The notes beneath the pieces were generated by a model, which saw nothing but the letters and a program-made list of their open reading frames with translations, did not search any database and was not told where the DNA came from. A stretch of 64,000 nucleotides of DNA from an uncultured Lachnospiraceae bacterium (lineage in GTDB: Bacteria; Bacillota; Clostridia; Lachnospirales; Lachnospiraceae): positions 14,080 to 78,079 of the forward strand of contig CAJTLB010000015.1 of assembly GCA_910577045.1 (NCBI GenBank). The letters are read 5' to 3'. This document shows positions 1-7,952 of the stretch, piece after piece. Numbering within the stretch: position 1 is the first letter of the stretch; every line of letters starts with the position of its first letter. The translations under genes were made by a program, and so were the position numbers.

Positions 1-1161
1 GAGCTCCATGTAAAAAGTGTACAGGAACTGGAACGAATCTCAGGACTTACCTCCGAACAGGCAAAAGAACATTTATTAAAAACAGTTGAAGATGAAGTGA
101 AACTCGATACTGCCAAGTTAATTAAGGAGCTTGACAGTAAAGCAAAGGAAGAAGCAGGAAAAAAAGCAAAGGAATATGTAGTAAATGCTATTCAGAAATG
201 TGCGGCAGACCATGTGGCAGAGACTACAATTTCTGTAGTGCAGCTTCCTAATGATGAGATGAAAGGCAGGATTATTGGCAGGGAGGGCAGGAATATCCGT
301 ACTCTTGAAACGATGACAGGTGTAGACTTAATTATTGATGATACACCAGAAGCCGTGATTTTATCTGGCTTTGATCCAATCAGAAGAGAAGTGGCTAGGA
401 TTGCTTTGGAAAAATTGATTGTTGACGGTCGTATCCATCCGGCAAGGATCGAGGAAATGGTAGAAAAAGCTCAAAAGGAAGTGGAACAAAATATCCGTGA
501 GGAAGGGGAGGCTGCCACACTTGAAGTTGGCGTACATGGAATTCATCCGGAACTGGTTCGCTTGCTGGGTAAGATGAAGTTTAGGACTAGTTATGGTCAA
601 AACGCATTAAAACATTCTATAGAAGTTGCTCAACTTTCTGGTTTGTTAGCAGGAGAGATTGGCGTAGACATCCGTATGGCAAAGAGAGCAGGCTTACTAC
701 ATGATATTGGGAAATCCGTGGATCATGAAATGGAGGGTACTCATGTACAGATTGGCGTGGATTTATGTAGGAAGTATAGGGAATCTGCTGTTGTAATTAA
801 TGCAGTAGAGTCTCATCATGGGGATGTAGAAGCAACTTCCTTAATTGCATGTATTGTACAAGCTGCTGATACGATTTCTGCAGCTAGGCCAGGTGCAAGA
901 AGAGAGACTTTGGAAACATATACCAATAGGTTAAAACAATTAGAGGATATCACAAACAACTTCAAAGGCGTAGATAAATCTTTTGCTATCCAGGCGGGTA
1001 GAGAGATTCGTGTAATGGTAGTTCCAGAACAGATTAGTGATGCAGATATGGTATTACTGGCAAGGGACGTTTCTAAAAAGATCGAAAATGAATTAGAATA
1101 TCCGGGCCAGATTAAAGTAAGTGTTATCAGAGAAAGCCGTGTTGTGGACTACGCAAAGTAG
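1..1161 (+). CDS. rny: Ribonuclease Y, C-terminal part (5' end outside window)
   Basis: The frame is open from base 1, so this is the last ~386 codons of RNase Y, the membrane-anchored endoribonuclease that starts mRNA decay in Bacillota (usual length ~520 aa). The missing part would carry the membrane anchor and most of the coiled coil. Visible in order are the end of the coiled coil (Lys/Glu-rich), a KH domain with the GRIIGREGRNIR core, and an HD domain with the metal-binding pair in LLHDIGKS. The C-terminus is intact and is followed directly by a good intrinsic terminator. A GTG at 97 is an internal codon, not the start. Confidence 0.96.
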   Translation, partial: ELHVKSVQELERISGLTSEQAKEHLLKTVEDEVKLDTAKLIKELDSKAKEEAGKKAKEYVVNAIQKCAADHVAETTISVVQLPNDEMKGRIIGREGRNIRTLETMTGVDLIIDDTPEAVILSGFDPIRREVARIALEKLIVDGRIHPARIEEMVEKAQKEVEQNIREEGEAATLEVGVHGIHPELVRLLGKMKFRTSYGQNALKHSIEVAQLSGLLAGEIGVDIRMAKRAGLLHDIGKSVDHEMEGTHVQIGVDLCRKYRESAVVINAVESHHGDVEATSLIACIVQAADTISAARPGARRETLETYTNRLKQLEDITNNFKGVDKSFAIQAGREIRVMVVPEQISDADMVLLARDVSKKIENELEYPGQIKVSVIRESRVVDYAK

Positions 1162-1203
1162 TGCCTCATGGGTAAATATGATATATACTGCTAATGCAAA
1201 AGA

Positions 1204-1238
1204 CAGTCAGAGACGTTAATGTCCCTGGCTGTTTTTTT
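1204..1238 (+). terminator. Intrinsic terminator of rny
   Basis: An 11-bp stem (CAGTCAGAGAC at 1204-1214 with GTCCCTGGCTG at 1221-1231, two G-U pairs), a 6-nt loop and seven T follow the rny stop by about 40 nt. Confidence 0.9.
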
Positions 1239-1339
1239 ATGCACAGGCCTATGTAGAGGAAATATGCCGCTAAGGAGTCCGCAGGTTGTGCGGATAGCTT
1301 AACTTGATTTACACAATTTGACAAATTGATTGATGTCTC

Positions 1340-1368
1340 TTGACAAATAGGCTAGAATCACATACAAT
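1340..1368 (+). promoter_or_regulatory. Sigma-A promoter for the aminotransferase-proC-nudix cluster
   Basis: TTGACA at 1340-1345 and TACAAT at 1363-1368 are separated by exactly 17 bp. It lies 85 bp upstream of the aminotransferase start and after the rny terminator. The 291-bp gap it sits in also holds an inverted repeat at 1271-1301. Confidence 0.85.
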
Positions 1369-1452
1369 AGAACAAGTTTATAATAAAATGCAGGATTGCT
1401 ATAAAAATCCTGCAAAATAAAGCGGATAGAACATAACCATGAGGAGGAAGTT

Positions 1453-2739
1453 ATGAAGGCATATCAGCAGATGACAAAGGAAGAACTTTGCACATTAAAA
1501 GAGGAATTAGAAAAAAGCTATCAAGCAGAGAAAGAAAAGGGATTAAAACTAGATATGTCCAGAGGAAAGCCAGAAACGGCACAATTGGATATAGGGATGG
1601 AATTGCTAGATGTGGTTAATAGTGAATCTGACATGAAAGCAGAAGGTGGCGCAGACTGCAGGAATTATGGAGTATTAGATGGGATTCCCGAAGCAAAAAA
1701 ATTAATGGCAGATATGATGGGAACTACCCCTGAGCACGTCATAGTATATGGGAATGGCAGTTTGTTTATTATGTATGATTCGATTTCTCGTTCGTATACC
1801 CATGGGGTTTTAGGGAGCACACCATGGTATAAGTTAGATAAAGTAAAGTTTTTATGCCCAGTTCCTGGGTATGATAGGCATTTTGCCATAACAGAGCGTT
1901 TTGGCATTGAGATGATTACTGTTCCAATGCGTGAAGATGGGCCAGATATGGATATAGTAGAAAAGCTGGTAAAGGAAGATGATTCCATTAAAGGAATCTG
2001 GTGTGTGCCATTATATTCAAACCCACAAGGAATTTGTTATTCTGATGAAACTGTAAAACGATTTGCAGCATTAAAGCCAGCAGCAAAAGATTTCCGTATC
2101 TATTGGGATAATGCGTATGTGATTCATCATTTATATGAAGACGACCAGCCGGTATTGTTGGATATTATTTCAGAATGTGAAAAGGCAGGAAACCCAGATT
2201 TAGTATATGAGTTTGCTTCTACTTCTAAAATTAGTTTTGCAGGGGCAGGGATTTCTGCATTGGCATCTTCTAAGGCGAATTTAGAAGATGTAAAAAAACA
2301 GCTTACAATACAGACAATCGGCTTTGATAAATTAAACCAGTTACGCCATGTGCGTTATTATAAGAATTTAGATGGGATGAAGGCCCATATGAAGAAACAT
2401 GCAAATATTATGCGCCCTAAATTTGAGGCAGTCCTTGAAGTTTTGGAAAAAGAATTAGGAGGGCTTGGTATTGCAAATTGGATTAAGCCAAAGGGAGGAT
2501 ACTTTATTTCTTTTGACGCAATGGAAGGCTGTGCAAAGGAAATTGTAAAAAAATGCAAAGAGGCAGGGGTTATTTTAACAAATGCAGGTGCAACCTTCCC
2601 TTATGGAAAGGATCCAAAAGACAGTAATATCCGTATTGCGCCATCTTTCCCAACAGCAGAGGAAATGGCACAAGCAGCTAATCTTTTTGTGCTCTGTGTA
2701 AAATTGGTTAGCGTGGAAAAGCTGTTAGAAGCAAAATAG
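1453..2739 (+). CDS. PLP-dependent aminotransferase, aspartate-type (subclass Ic-like)
   Basis: This 428-aa fold-type I PLP enzyme resembles the family once called MocR-like aminotransferases and now assigned to bacterial aspartate aminotransferases (Pfam PF12897). Diagnostic residues are N190 and D219 (YWDNAY, pairing with the pyridine nitrogen) and the likely Schiff-base Lys259 in ASTSKISFAGAG. There is no N-terminal GntR DNA-binding domain, so it is a stand-alone cytosolic enzyme. The ATG at 1453 has a strong GAGGAGGAAG ribosome site. proC starts 14 nt after its stop, suggesting a shared amino-acid operon. The substrate (Asp/oxaloacetate with Glu/2-oxoglutarate) is inferred from the family. 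Confidence 0.85.
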   Translation: MKAYQQMTKEELCTLKEELEKSYQAEKEKGLKLDMSRGKPETAQLDIGMELLDVVNSESDMKAEGGADCRNYGVLDGIPEAKKLMADMMGTTPEHVIVYGNGSLFIMYDSISRSYTHGVLGSTPWYKLDKVKFLCPVPGYDRHFAITERFGIEMITVPMREDGPDMDIVEKLVKEDDSIKGIWCVPLYSNPQGICYSDETVKRFAALKPAAKDFRIYWDNAYVIHHLYEDDQPVLLDIISECEKAGNPDLVYEFASTSKISFAGAGISALASSKANLEDVKKQLTIQTIGFDKLNQLRHVRYYKNLDGMKAHMKKHANIMRPKFEAVLEVLEKELGGLGIANWIKPKGGYFISFDAMEGCAKEIVKKCKEAGVILTNAGATFPYGKDPKDSNIRIAPSFPTAEEMAQAANLFVLCVKLVSVEKLLEAK

Positions 2740-2753
2740 AATGTGAGGCTGTT

Positions 2754-3557
2754 ATGAAAAGTATTGGGTTTATTGGTATGGGCAATATGGGTAGTGCTAT
2801 GCTAAAAGGGATGCTTCAAGTATTTGAAGCAAAAGAGCTTGTATTTTCCAGAAAAAATAAGGAAAAAGCACAAAAATTTAGTGAAGAGACCCGGGTAGAT
2901 TATGTACAGAGCAACAAAGAATGTGCTTCCATGGCAAAATATCTGATTCTTGCCATAAAACCGCAGCTTTTTCCAGAGGTTTTAGAAGAGATTAAAACAG
3001 AGGTAAAGGAAAATCAAATTATTATTTCGATTGCTGCTGGAATAATGATTCAGGAGTTAAAAGAGGCATTGGGTGCAGGTGTGCGTATTGTCCGTGCGAT
3101 GCCAAATACACCAGCCCTTCTTGGGGAAGGCATGACAGGGGTTTGTTATGATAATTCTGTTTATACAGAAGGAGAAAAAATAGTGATCCAAAATATATTC
3201 CAATCTTTTGGAAAGATGCAAATTGTAAAGGAAAACTTAATGAATGCTGTAATCTGTGTAAGTGGAAGTTCTCCAGCTTTTGTTTATCAGTTTATAGAAG
3301 CACTTGCTGACGGGGCAGTAAAATATGGGCTTACTAGGCAAGCAGCATATGAAATGGCAGCACAGACTGTATTAGGGGCAGCAAAAATGGTTTTAGAAAC
3401 AGGCGAGCATCCAGCAGTATTAAAAGATAAAGTATGTTCGCCAGGCGGTACTACCATTGCAGGGGTTGCTGCATTAGAAGAATATGGTTTTCGGAATTCT
3501 ATTATAAAAGCTTGTGATAAATGCTATGAAAAGGCAGAAAGTATGAGTAAAAAGTAA
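2754..3557 (+). CDS. proC: Pyrroline-5-carboxylate reductase
   Basis: The enzyme catalyses the last step of proline synthesis, NAD(P)H-dependent reduction of 1-pyrroline-5-carboxylate. The 267-aa length is typical. The N-terminal Rossmann motif GFIGMGNMGSAM is clear, and the C-terminal dimerisation domain holds the family signature around SPGGTTIAGVAALE. It follows the aminotransferase by 14 nt, and the Nudix gene follows it by 16 nt, so the three are probably cotranscribed from the promoter at 1340. Confidence 0.95.
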   Translation: MKSIGFIGMGNMGSAMLKGMLQVFEAKELVFSRKNKEKAQKFSEETRVDYVQSNKECASMAKYLILAIKPQLFPEVLEEIKTEVKENQIIISIAAGIMIQELKEALGAGVRIVRAMPNTPALLGEGMTGVCYDNSVYTEGEKIVIQNIFQSFGKMQIVKENLMNAVICVSGSSPAFVYQFIEALADGAVKYGLTRQAAYEMAAQTVLGAAKMVLETGEHPAVLKDKVCSPGGTTIAGVAALEEYGFRNSIIKACDKCYEKAESMSKK

Positions 3558-3573
3558 ATAAGGAGAGGGGAAT

Positions 3574-4110
3574 ATGGAAGTAGTAGAACGGCTGGACAGA
3601 ACTTTAGTGAAACATGGGGCAATTATTGATTTATATGATGATACAGTAAAAACACAGGCAGGGAATGTGGTGCACTATGATTTTATAGGGCATAAAGGCG
3701 CCGCTGCTGTAATTCCTGTTAGGGATGATGGCAAAATATTAATGGTACGACAGTACCGCAATGCAGTTGACAGGTTTACATTAGAAATTCCAGCAGGAGG
3801 AAAAGATGGGGCAGAAGAGCTTCCTTATAATTGTGCAAAGCGGGAATTAGAAGAAGAAACAGGTTATAAAACAGATAAACTGGAACATTTAATTGATATT
3901 TATACCACAGTTGCATTTTGTAATGAAAAGATTTCAATTTATGTAGCAGAACACTTAATACCATCAAAACAGCATTTGGATGAAGATGAATTTATTGATG
4001 TGGAGGCAGTATCTGTAGAAGAGCTGACATCTAAAATTTTAGATGGCACGATTATGGATGCAAAAACAGTATCTGCTATATTAGCATATAAAGAAAAGTA
4101 TAAGAGATAG
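3574..4110 (+). CDS. nudF: Nudix hydrolase, ADP-ribose pyrophosphatase type
   Basis: The 178-aa protein has a perfect Nudix box from G76 to Y98 (G-x5-E-x7-REL-x-EE-x-GY; residues R90, E91, E94 and E95 are the metal ligands). The upstream part (YRNAVDRFTLEIPAGG) is typical of ADP-sugar pyrophosphatases such as B. subtilis NudF, which hydrolyse ADP-ribose to AMP and ribose-5-phosphate. The order nudF, spoIIM-like, xerD matches the classic Bacillota neighbourhood. The start has a GGAGAGGGG ribosome site. Confidence 0.85.
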   Translation: MEVVERLDRTLVKHGAIIDLYDDTVKTQAGNVVHYDFIGHKGAAAVIPVRDDGKILMVRQYRNAVDRFTLEIPAGGKDGAEELPYNCAKRELEEETGYKTDKLEHLIDIYTTVAFCNEKISIYVAEHLIPSKQHLDEDEFIDVEAVSVEELTSKILDGTIMDAKTVSAILAYKEKYKR

Positions 4111-4162
4111 CATGTTTCTGCTTTTATAGGCATATATTGTCATAGCTCGGAGGGAAAAGCCT

Positions 4163-4723
4163 ATGAAATCAATGCTACGACAATATACATATTACCCGCT
4201 TACGATTACAAAAGAAGGGAGGATGTCAATAGCCTTTATTATAGGGCTTGTGGCAGGGACCTTCTTTTTCAATATGTGGGGGAAAAATTATATGGATGAG
4301 CTCCTATTATATAAGGGGCTTTTAACAGGGAGGTATAAGGCAGGGGCTCTTGCAGGGGTTGGGTTATGCCTATATATTTTAAAAAAAAGAGGCAGGCGGT
4401 ACCTAGTATTATTGTTTATGGAATTAACGGAGTTTTGCATAGCAGGGCGTATGTTATTTTCTGTTTATTATGGGTTTTGTACAGGGGTTTGTTTGTCTTC
4501 TTTTGTATATCAGTATGGTTTTTTAGGAATGGCATATTTTTTATTATTCCTTTTCCCACATTATATAGCATATATAATTATGTGGCGTATTTTAAACCAG
4601 CCGAAACGATTTAAAAATGCTGGGCGTAGGATTTTATTATCTACTCTTGTTTTTGTTTTAGGCATTATACTAGAAGGATATATCCATGCTGGCATACTGC
4701 AAAAAATACTACAGGTTATGTAA
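4163..4723 (+). CDS. Membrane protein, stage II sporulation protein M-like
   Basis: This 186-aa protein has about five hydrophobic segments (near residues 22-38, 60-75, 83-108, 115-140 and 155-175). It is slightly shorter than B. subtilis SpoIIM (214 aa), a polytopic engulfment protein of the DMP peptidoglycan-remodelling complex. The call rests on topology, on motifs such as GLLTGRY in the first loop, and on its place between nudF and xerD. Distant members of the SpoIIM/DUF95 superfamily that are not sporulation genes remain possible. The ribosome site is CGGAGGG. Confidence 0.62.
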   Translation: MKSMLRQYTYYPLTITKEGRMSIAFIIGLVAGTFFFNMWGKNYMDELLLYKGLLTGRYKAGALAGVGLCLYILKKRGRRYLVLLFMELTEFCIAGRMLFSVYYGFCTGVCLSSFVYQYGFLGMAYFLLFLFPHYIAYIIMWRILNQPKRFKNAGRRILLSTLVFVLGIILEGYIHAGILQKILQVM

Positions 4724-4756
4724 TATTTATAAAAGTAGTAAGACACTATTTTATAC

Positions 4757-4785
4757 TTGCATTTCCGCAAAAAACTTTATATAAT
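4757..4785 (+). promoter_or_regulatory. Sigma-A promoter for xerD
   Basis: TTGCAT at 4757-4762, a 17-bp spacer and TATAAT at 4780-4785 lie 43 bp upstream of the xerD start. Confidence 0.75.
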
Positions 4786-4828
4786 GAGAGAGGATTGTAC
4801 AAATGGAATAGAAGCGGAAGGATGAAGT

Positions 4829-5710
4829 ATGGAAGTAGAAATTCAGGAATTTATACGATATATTCATGAGGAGAAACATACCTCGTTAAACACAGAGGTG
4901 TCATACCAAAGAGATTTAGTAAAGTTGTCAGGTTATATAAAGGATCAGAAAATTCCAGCTTTAACAAAGGTTAATGCAACAAATCTCAATTCTTATATGT
5001 TGTATATGGAAAAAAATGGGAGTGCGCCATCTTCGATTTCTAGGAATATAGCTTCTATTAAAGCATTTTATGCGTATCTTTGGAAACAAGGAATAATTGA
5101 AAAAGATCCAGCAGAGAATTTAAAAGCCCCTAGGATTGAAAAGAAATTCCCAGATATTTTAACTGTAGAAGAAGTGGATTTGCTTTTGCGCCAGCCAAAA
5201 GGGGAAAGCGCAAAGGAAATTAGGGATAGGGCTATGCTGGAATTGTTATATGCGACAGGCATCCGGGTTTCAGAACTGATTGGGCTGAAAGTTTCAGATG
5301 TAAATTTAAGCATGGAATATATTCGTTGCATGGTACATGGAAGAGAACGGATTATCCCATTTGGAAGTAAGGCAAAAGATGCGCTTAACACATATATATT
5401 GGCGGCAAGGAAACAGCTTTTAAAAGGCATAGAATCGGATATGTTTTTTGTTAATTGTTCAGGCAAGCCAATGAGCCGCCAAGGGTTTTGGAAATTAATA
5501 AAATCATATGGGACAAAGGCAGGGATAGAAAAAGAAATTACTCCTCATACATTAAGACATTCATTTGCTTCGCATTTAGTAGAAAATGGGGCAGATTTGC
5601 GGTCTGTACAGGAAATGTTAGGGCATTCTGATATTTCTACAACGCAAATGTATATTAATATGAATACGAGGTTAAGAGAAGTATACCATAAATCTCATCC
5701 AAGAGGGTGA
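4829..5710 (+). CDS. xerD: Tyrosine recombinase XerD
   Basis: Site-specific recombinase that, with a partner Xer protein, should resolve chromosome dimers at dif. The 293 aa match the usual length: SAM-like core-binding domain (about 1-85) and catalytic domain (about 105-290). Catalytic residues seen are R146 (TGIRVSEL), H240 and R243 (HTLRHSFASH), H266 (LGHSD) and nucleophile Y275. The beta-hairpin that normally carries the catalytic lysine (GKGxKER in E. coli XerD) reads MVHGRERIIPF, so His170 replaces Lys (see findings). It has its own promoter, and DAHP synthase follows by 20 nt. Confidence 0.92.
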   Translation: MEVEIQEFIRYIHEEKHTSLNTEVSYQRDLVKLSGYIKDQKIPALTKVNATNLNSYMLYMEKNGSAPSSISRNIASIKAFYAYLWKQGIIEKDPAENLKAPRIEKKFPDILTVEEVDLLLRQPKGESAKEIRDRAMLELLYATGIRVSELIGLKVSDVNLSMEYIRCMVHGRERIIPFGSKAKDALNTYILAARKQLLKGIESDMFFVNCSGKPMSRQGFWKLIKSYGTKAGIEKEITPHTLRHSFASHLVENGADLRSVQEMLGHSDISTTQMYINMNTRLREVYHKSHPRG

Positions 5711-5730
5711 GAATATAGGAGGAAAGTACA

Positions 5731-6762
5731 ATGGGATTTGAATTTGAGAAAAAGCTGCCAGTACCAGAGGAGATCCGGGATCAGTTCCCGCTTTCACAGG
5801 AGCTAATAAAGATAAAAGAAGAGAGAGATAAAGAGATTAAAGAAGTAATCGCAGGCAGATCAAAGAAATTGCTTGCCATTATTGGGCCATGTTCTGCGGA
5901 TAATGAGGAATCTGTCTGTGATTATGTATGCCGTATTGCTAAAGTGCAAGAGGAAATCAAAGATAAAGTAATTGTAATCCCAAGGATTTATACCAATAAA
6001 CCAAGGACAACAGGAGAAGGTTATAAAGGAATGTTGCACCAGCCAGATCCAGAAAAAAAGCCAGATTTACTGGCAGGGCTAATTGCTATTCGGAAAATGC
6101 ACATCCGTGCTATGCAGGAAACAGGGCTAACGGCTGCAGATGAAATGCTTTATCCAGAAAATTGGCGTTATTTTATGGATATTTTGTCTTATGTGGCAAT
6201 TGGGGCAAGGTCAGTAGAAAACCAACAACACCGTTTAACAGTAAGTGGCATGGATGTCCCAGCCGGCATGAAAAACCCAACAAGCGGTGATTTTTCAGTT
6301 ATGTTAAATTCTGTACAAGCTGCCCAGTCAGGACATTCTTTTATTTACCGGGGCTGGGCAGTCCATACAGATGGAAACCCATATGCCCATACGATTTTAA
6401 GGGGCGCTGTTAATAAACACGGGCAGTGCCAGCCTAATTACCACTATGAGGATTTAATCCGCCTGTATGAGATGTACCAAAAGAAGCATTATCAAAACCC
6501 AGCATTAATTGTAGATGCAAACCATTCTAATTCAAATAAGCAATTTAAAGAACAGATTAGGATCGTAAAAGAAGTGCTGCATAGCCGCAGGCACTCTTCT
6601 GATATAGCGGGGCTGGTAAAAGGATTTATGATTGAAAGTTATATAGAAGAAGGGAACCAACAGGTGGGAGAACATGTATATGGGAAATCTATTACAGATC
6701 CATGCCTTGGATGGGAAGATTCCAAACGGCTGCTCCATACAATAGCAGAAATGGCAGATTAG
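5731..6762 (+). CDS. aroF: 3-deoxy-7-phosphoheptulonate synthase (DAHP synthase, class I)
   Basis: Condenses phosphoenolpyruvate with erythrose-4-phosphate, the first step of the shikimate pathway. The 343-aa protein is of the AroF/AroG/AroH type, with the family segments IIGPCSADN (about 51-59), YTNKPRTTGEGYKG (PEP-binding), and IVDANHSNSNKQ near the C-terminus with the metal-ligand His. No fused chorismate mutase is present. The choice among aroF/G/H symbols is arbitrary. aroE and aroK lie 35 kb downstream. A terminator follows the stop. Confidence 0.92.
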   Translation: MGFEFEKKLPVPEEIRDQFPLSQELIKIKEERDKEIKEVIAGRSKKLLAIIGPCSADNEESVCDYVCRIAKVQEEIKDKVIVIPRIYTNKPRTTGEGYKGMLHQPDPEKKPDLLAGLIAIRKMHIRAMQETGLTAADEMLYPENWRYFMDILSYVAIGARSVENQQHRLTVSGMDVPAGMKNPTSGDFSVMLNSVQAAQSGHSFIYRGWAVHTDGNPYAHTILRGAVNKHGQCQPNYHYEDLIRLYEMYQKKHYQNPALIVDANHSNSNKQFKEQIRIVKEVLHSRRHSSDIAGLVKGFMIESYIEEGNQQVGEHVYGKSITDPCLGWEDSKRLLHTIAEMAD

Positions 6763-6782
6763 GGTAACAAGATGATAATAAG

Positions 6783-6814
6783 GTACCGCGTAAATAGCGG
6801 TACTTTTCTTTTTT
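6783..6814 (+). terminator. Intrinsic terminator after DAHP synthase
   Basis: Perfect 7-bp stem GTACCGC/GCGGTAC (6783-6789 with 6797-6803) and a T-rich tail. Confidence 0.88.
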
Positions 6815-6859
6815 GCTTGAATATTGTATAAATGAGAAAGAAAACAGAAGGTGGCAAGT

Positions 6860-7780
6860 GTGAACCGAGCAGGTGTGCTTGTAAAAGCAGATTATGCGTG
6901 GCAGCGCCAAATTACTGGAAGGGGGATTGGAATCGCTGTTTTAGATACGGGAATATACCCACATACAGATTTTGGGAAGCGAATCGTATACTTTCAAGAT
7001 TTTGTTTATCATAGACATGGGTTATATGATGATTGTGGACATGGCACGCATATTGCTGGAATTGCAGCAGGAGATGGAAGTATGGGAGGAAACAGAGGGA
7101 TTGCGCCAGGTGCTTCCATTATAGCATGTAAGGTGCTGGATTACAGTGGGAATGGGTCTGTAGAAACAATAATTAAAGGGTTAGAATGGGTAATTAGGAA
7201 TAAAGAAACGTATCAAATCCGGGTAGTAAATATTTCGGTTGGTACAATAGCCAAGGGTGAAGAAGATGAGGAATGTGAATTAGTAAGGGCTGTAAATAAA
7301 GTTTGGGATGCTGGATTAGTAGTCTGTGTGGCGGCAGGGAATAACGGCCCTGATCCCTATAGCATTACTATGCCAGGGATAAGTAGGAAGGTAATTACAG
7401 TAGGTTCTTCCGATGATAATGAAGCAGTAGAAGTATCTGGCAGGACAATATCTGATTATTCAGGAAGGGGCCCAAGTTATTCTTGTATTATTAAGCCAGA
7501 TTTAGTGGCGCCTGGTTCTAATATTTATTCTTGCCAGGCAAAACGCCAGGGATTCCGTTCAGGGAGAAATGGGTATATTGCAAAGAGTGGGACTTCTATG
7601 TCTACGCCAATGGTATCAGGGGCAGTAGCCTTATTACTTTCTAAGGAACCATCTTTAACAAATGGAGAAGTAAAAAGAAGACTTTGTGAAAGTGCGTCTG
7701 ACCTTGGCTGGGAAAGCTGCAGGCAGGGATTTGGGATGTTGAATATAGAAAACCTATTGAAATATAGATCACATAAATAA
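6860..7780 (+). CDS. Subtilisin-like serine protease (S8), no signal peptide
   Basis: A peptidase S8 domain fills almost the whole 306-aa protein. The catalytic triad is Asp29 (VLDTGIYPH), His61 (GHGTHIAG) and Ser246 (GTSMSTP), numbered from the GTG at 6860. That start is chosen because AGGTGG lies 5 nt before it; an in-frame GTG at 6851 would place the ribosome site inside the gene. There is no signal peptide and almost no pro-region, so it resembles intracellular subtilases (IspA-like) that process cytosolic proteins. It stands alone between a terminator and a weak hairpin terminator. The substrate is unknown. Confidence 0.88.
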   Translation: MNRAGVLVKADYAWQRQITGRGIGIAVLDTGIYPHTDFGKRIVYFQDFVYHRHGLYDDCGHGTHIAGIAAGDGSMGGNRGIAPGASIIACKVLDYSGNGSVETIIKGLEWVIRNKETYQIRVVNISVGTIAKGEEDEECELVRAVNKVWDAGLVVCVAAGNNGPDPYSITMPGISRKVITVGSSDDNEAVEVSGRTISDYSGRGPSYSCIIKPDLVAPGSNIYSCQAKRQGFRSGRNGYIAKSGTSMSTPMVSGAVALLLSKEPSLTNGEVKRRLCESASDLGWESCRQGFGMLNIENLLKYRSHK

Positions 7781-7806
7781 TAGGCATGGATAGTTAAAAA
7801 CTTGTG

Positions 7807-7839
7807 AAAGTCTATGTGGTAGCTGCTGCATAGGCTTTT
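7807..7839 (+). terminator. Weak hairpin terminator after the subtilase
   Basis: AAGTCTATG pairs with CATAGGCTT (one G-U) around a 12-nt loop and is followed by only four T. A second perfect 8-bp hairpin (CATCCAAA/TTTGGATG) without a T-tract follows at about 7856-7877. Confidence 0.5.
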
Positions 7840-7881
7840 ATAGAAGAGATTTGGCATCCAAACCGTTTTTTGGATGTAGAC

Positions 7882-7910
7882 TTGCGAAAGTATATGAGAT
7901 ATGATAAAAT
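7882..7910 (+). promoter_or_regulatory. Putative promoter of the zinc-ribbon/TPR membrane protein
   Basis: TTGCGA at 7882-7887 and TAAAAT at 7905-7910 (17-bp spacer) lie about 45 bp before the chosen GTG start. Confidence 0.55.
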
Positions 7911-7952
7911 AATCTGAAAAGCTTTTTGCAAAATAAAGTAAGAGGTGATTTT

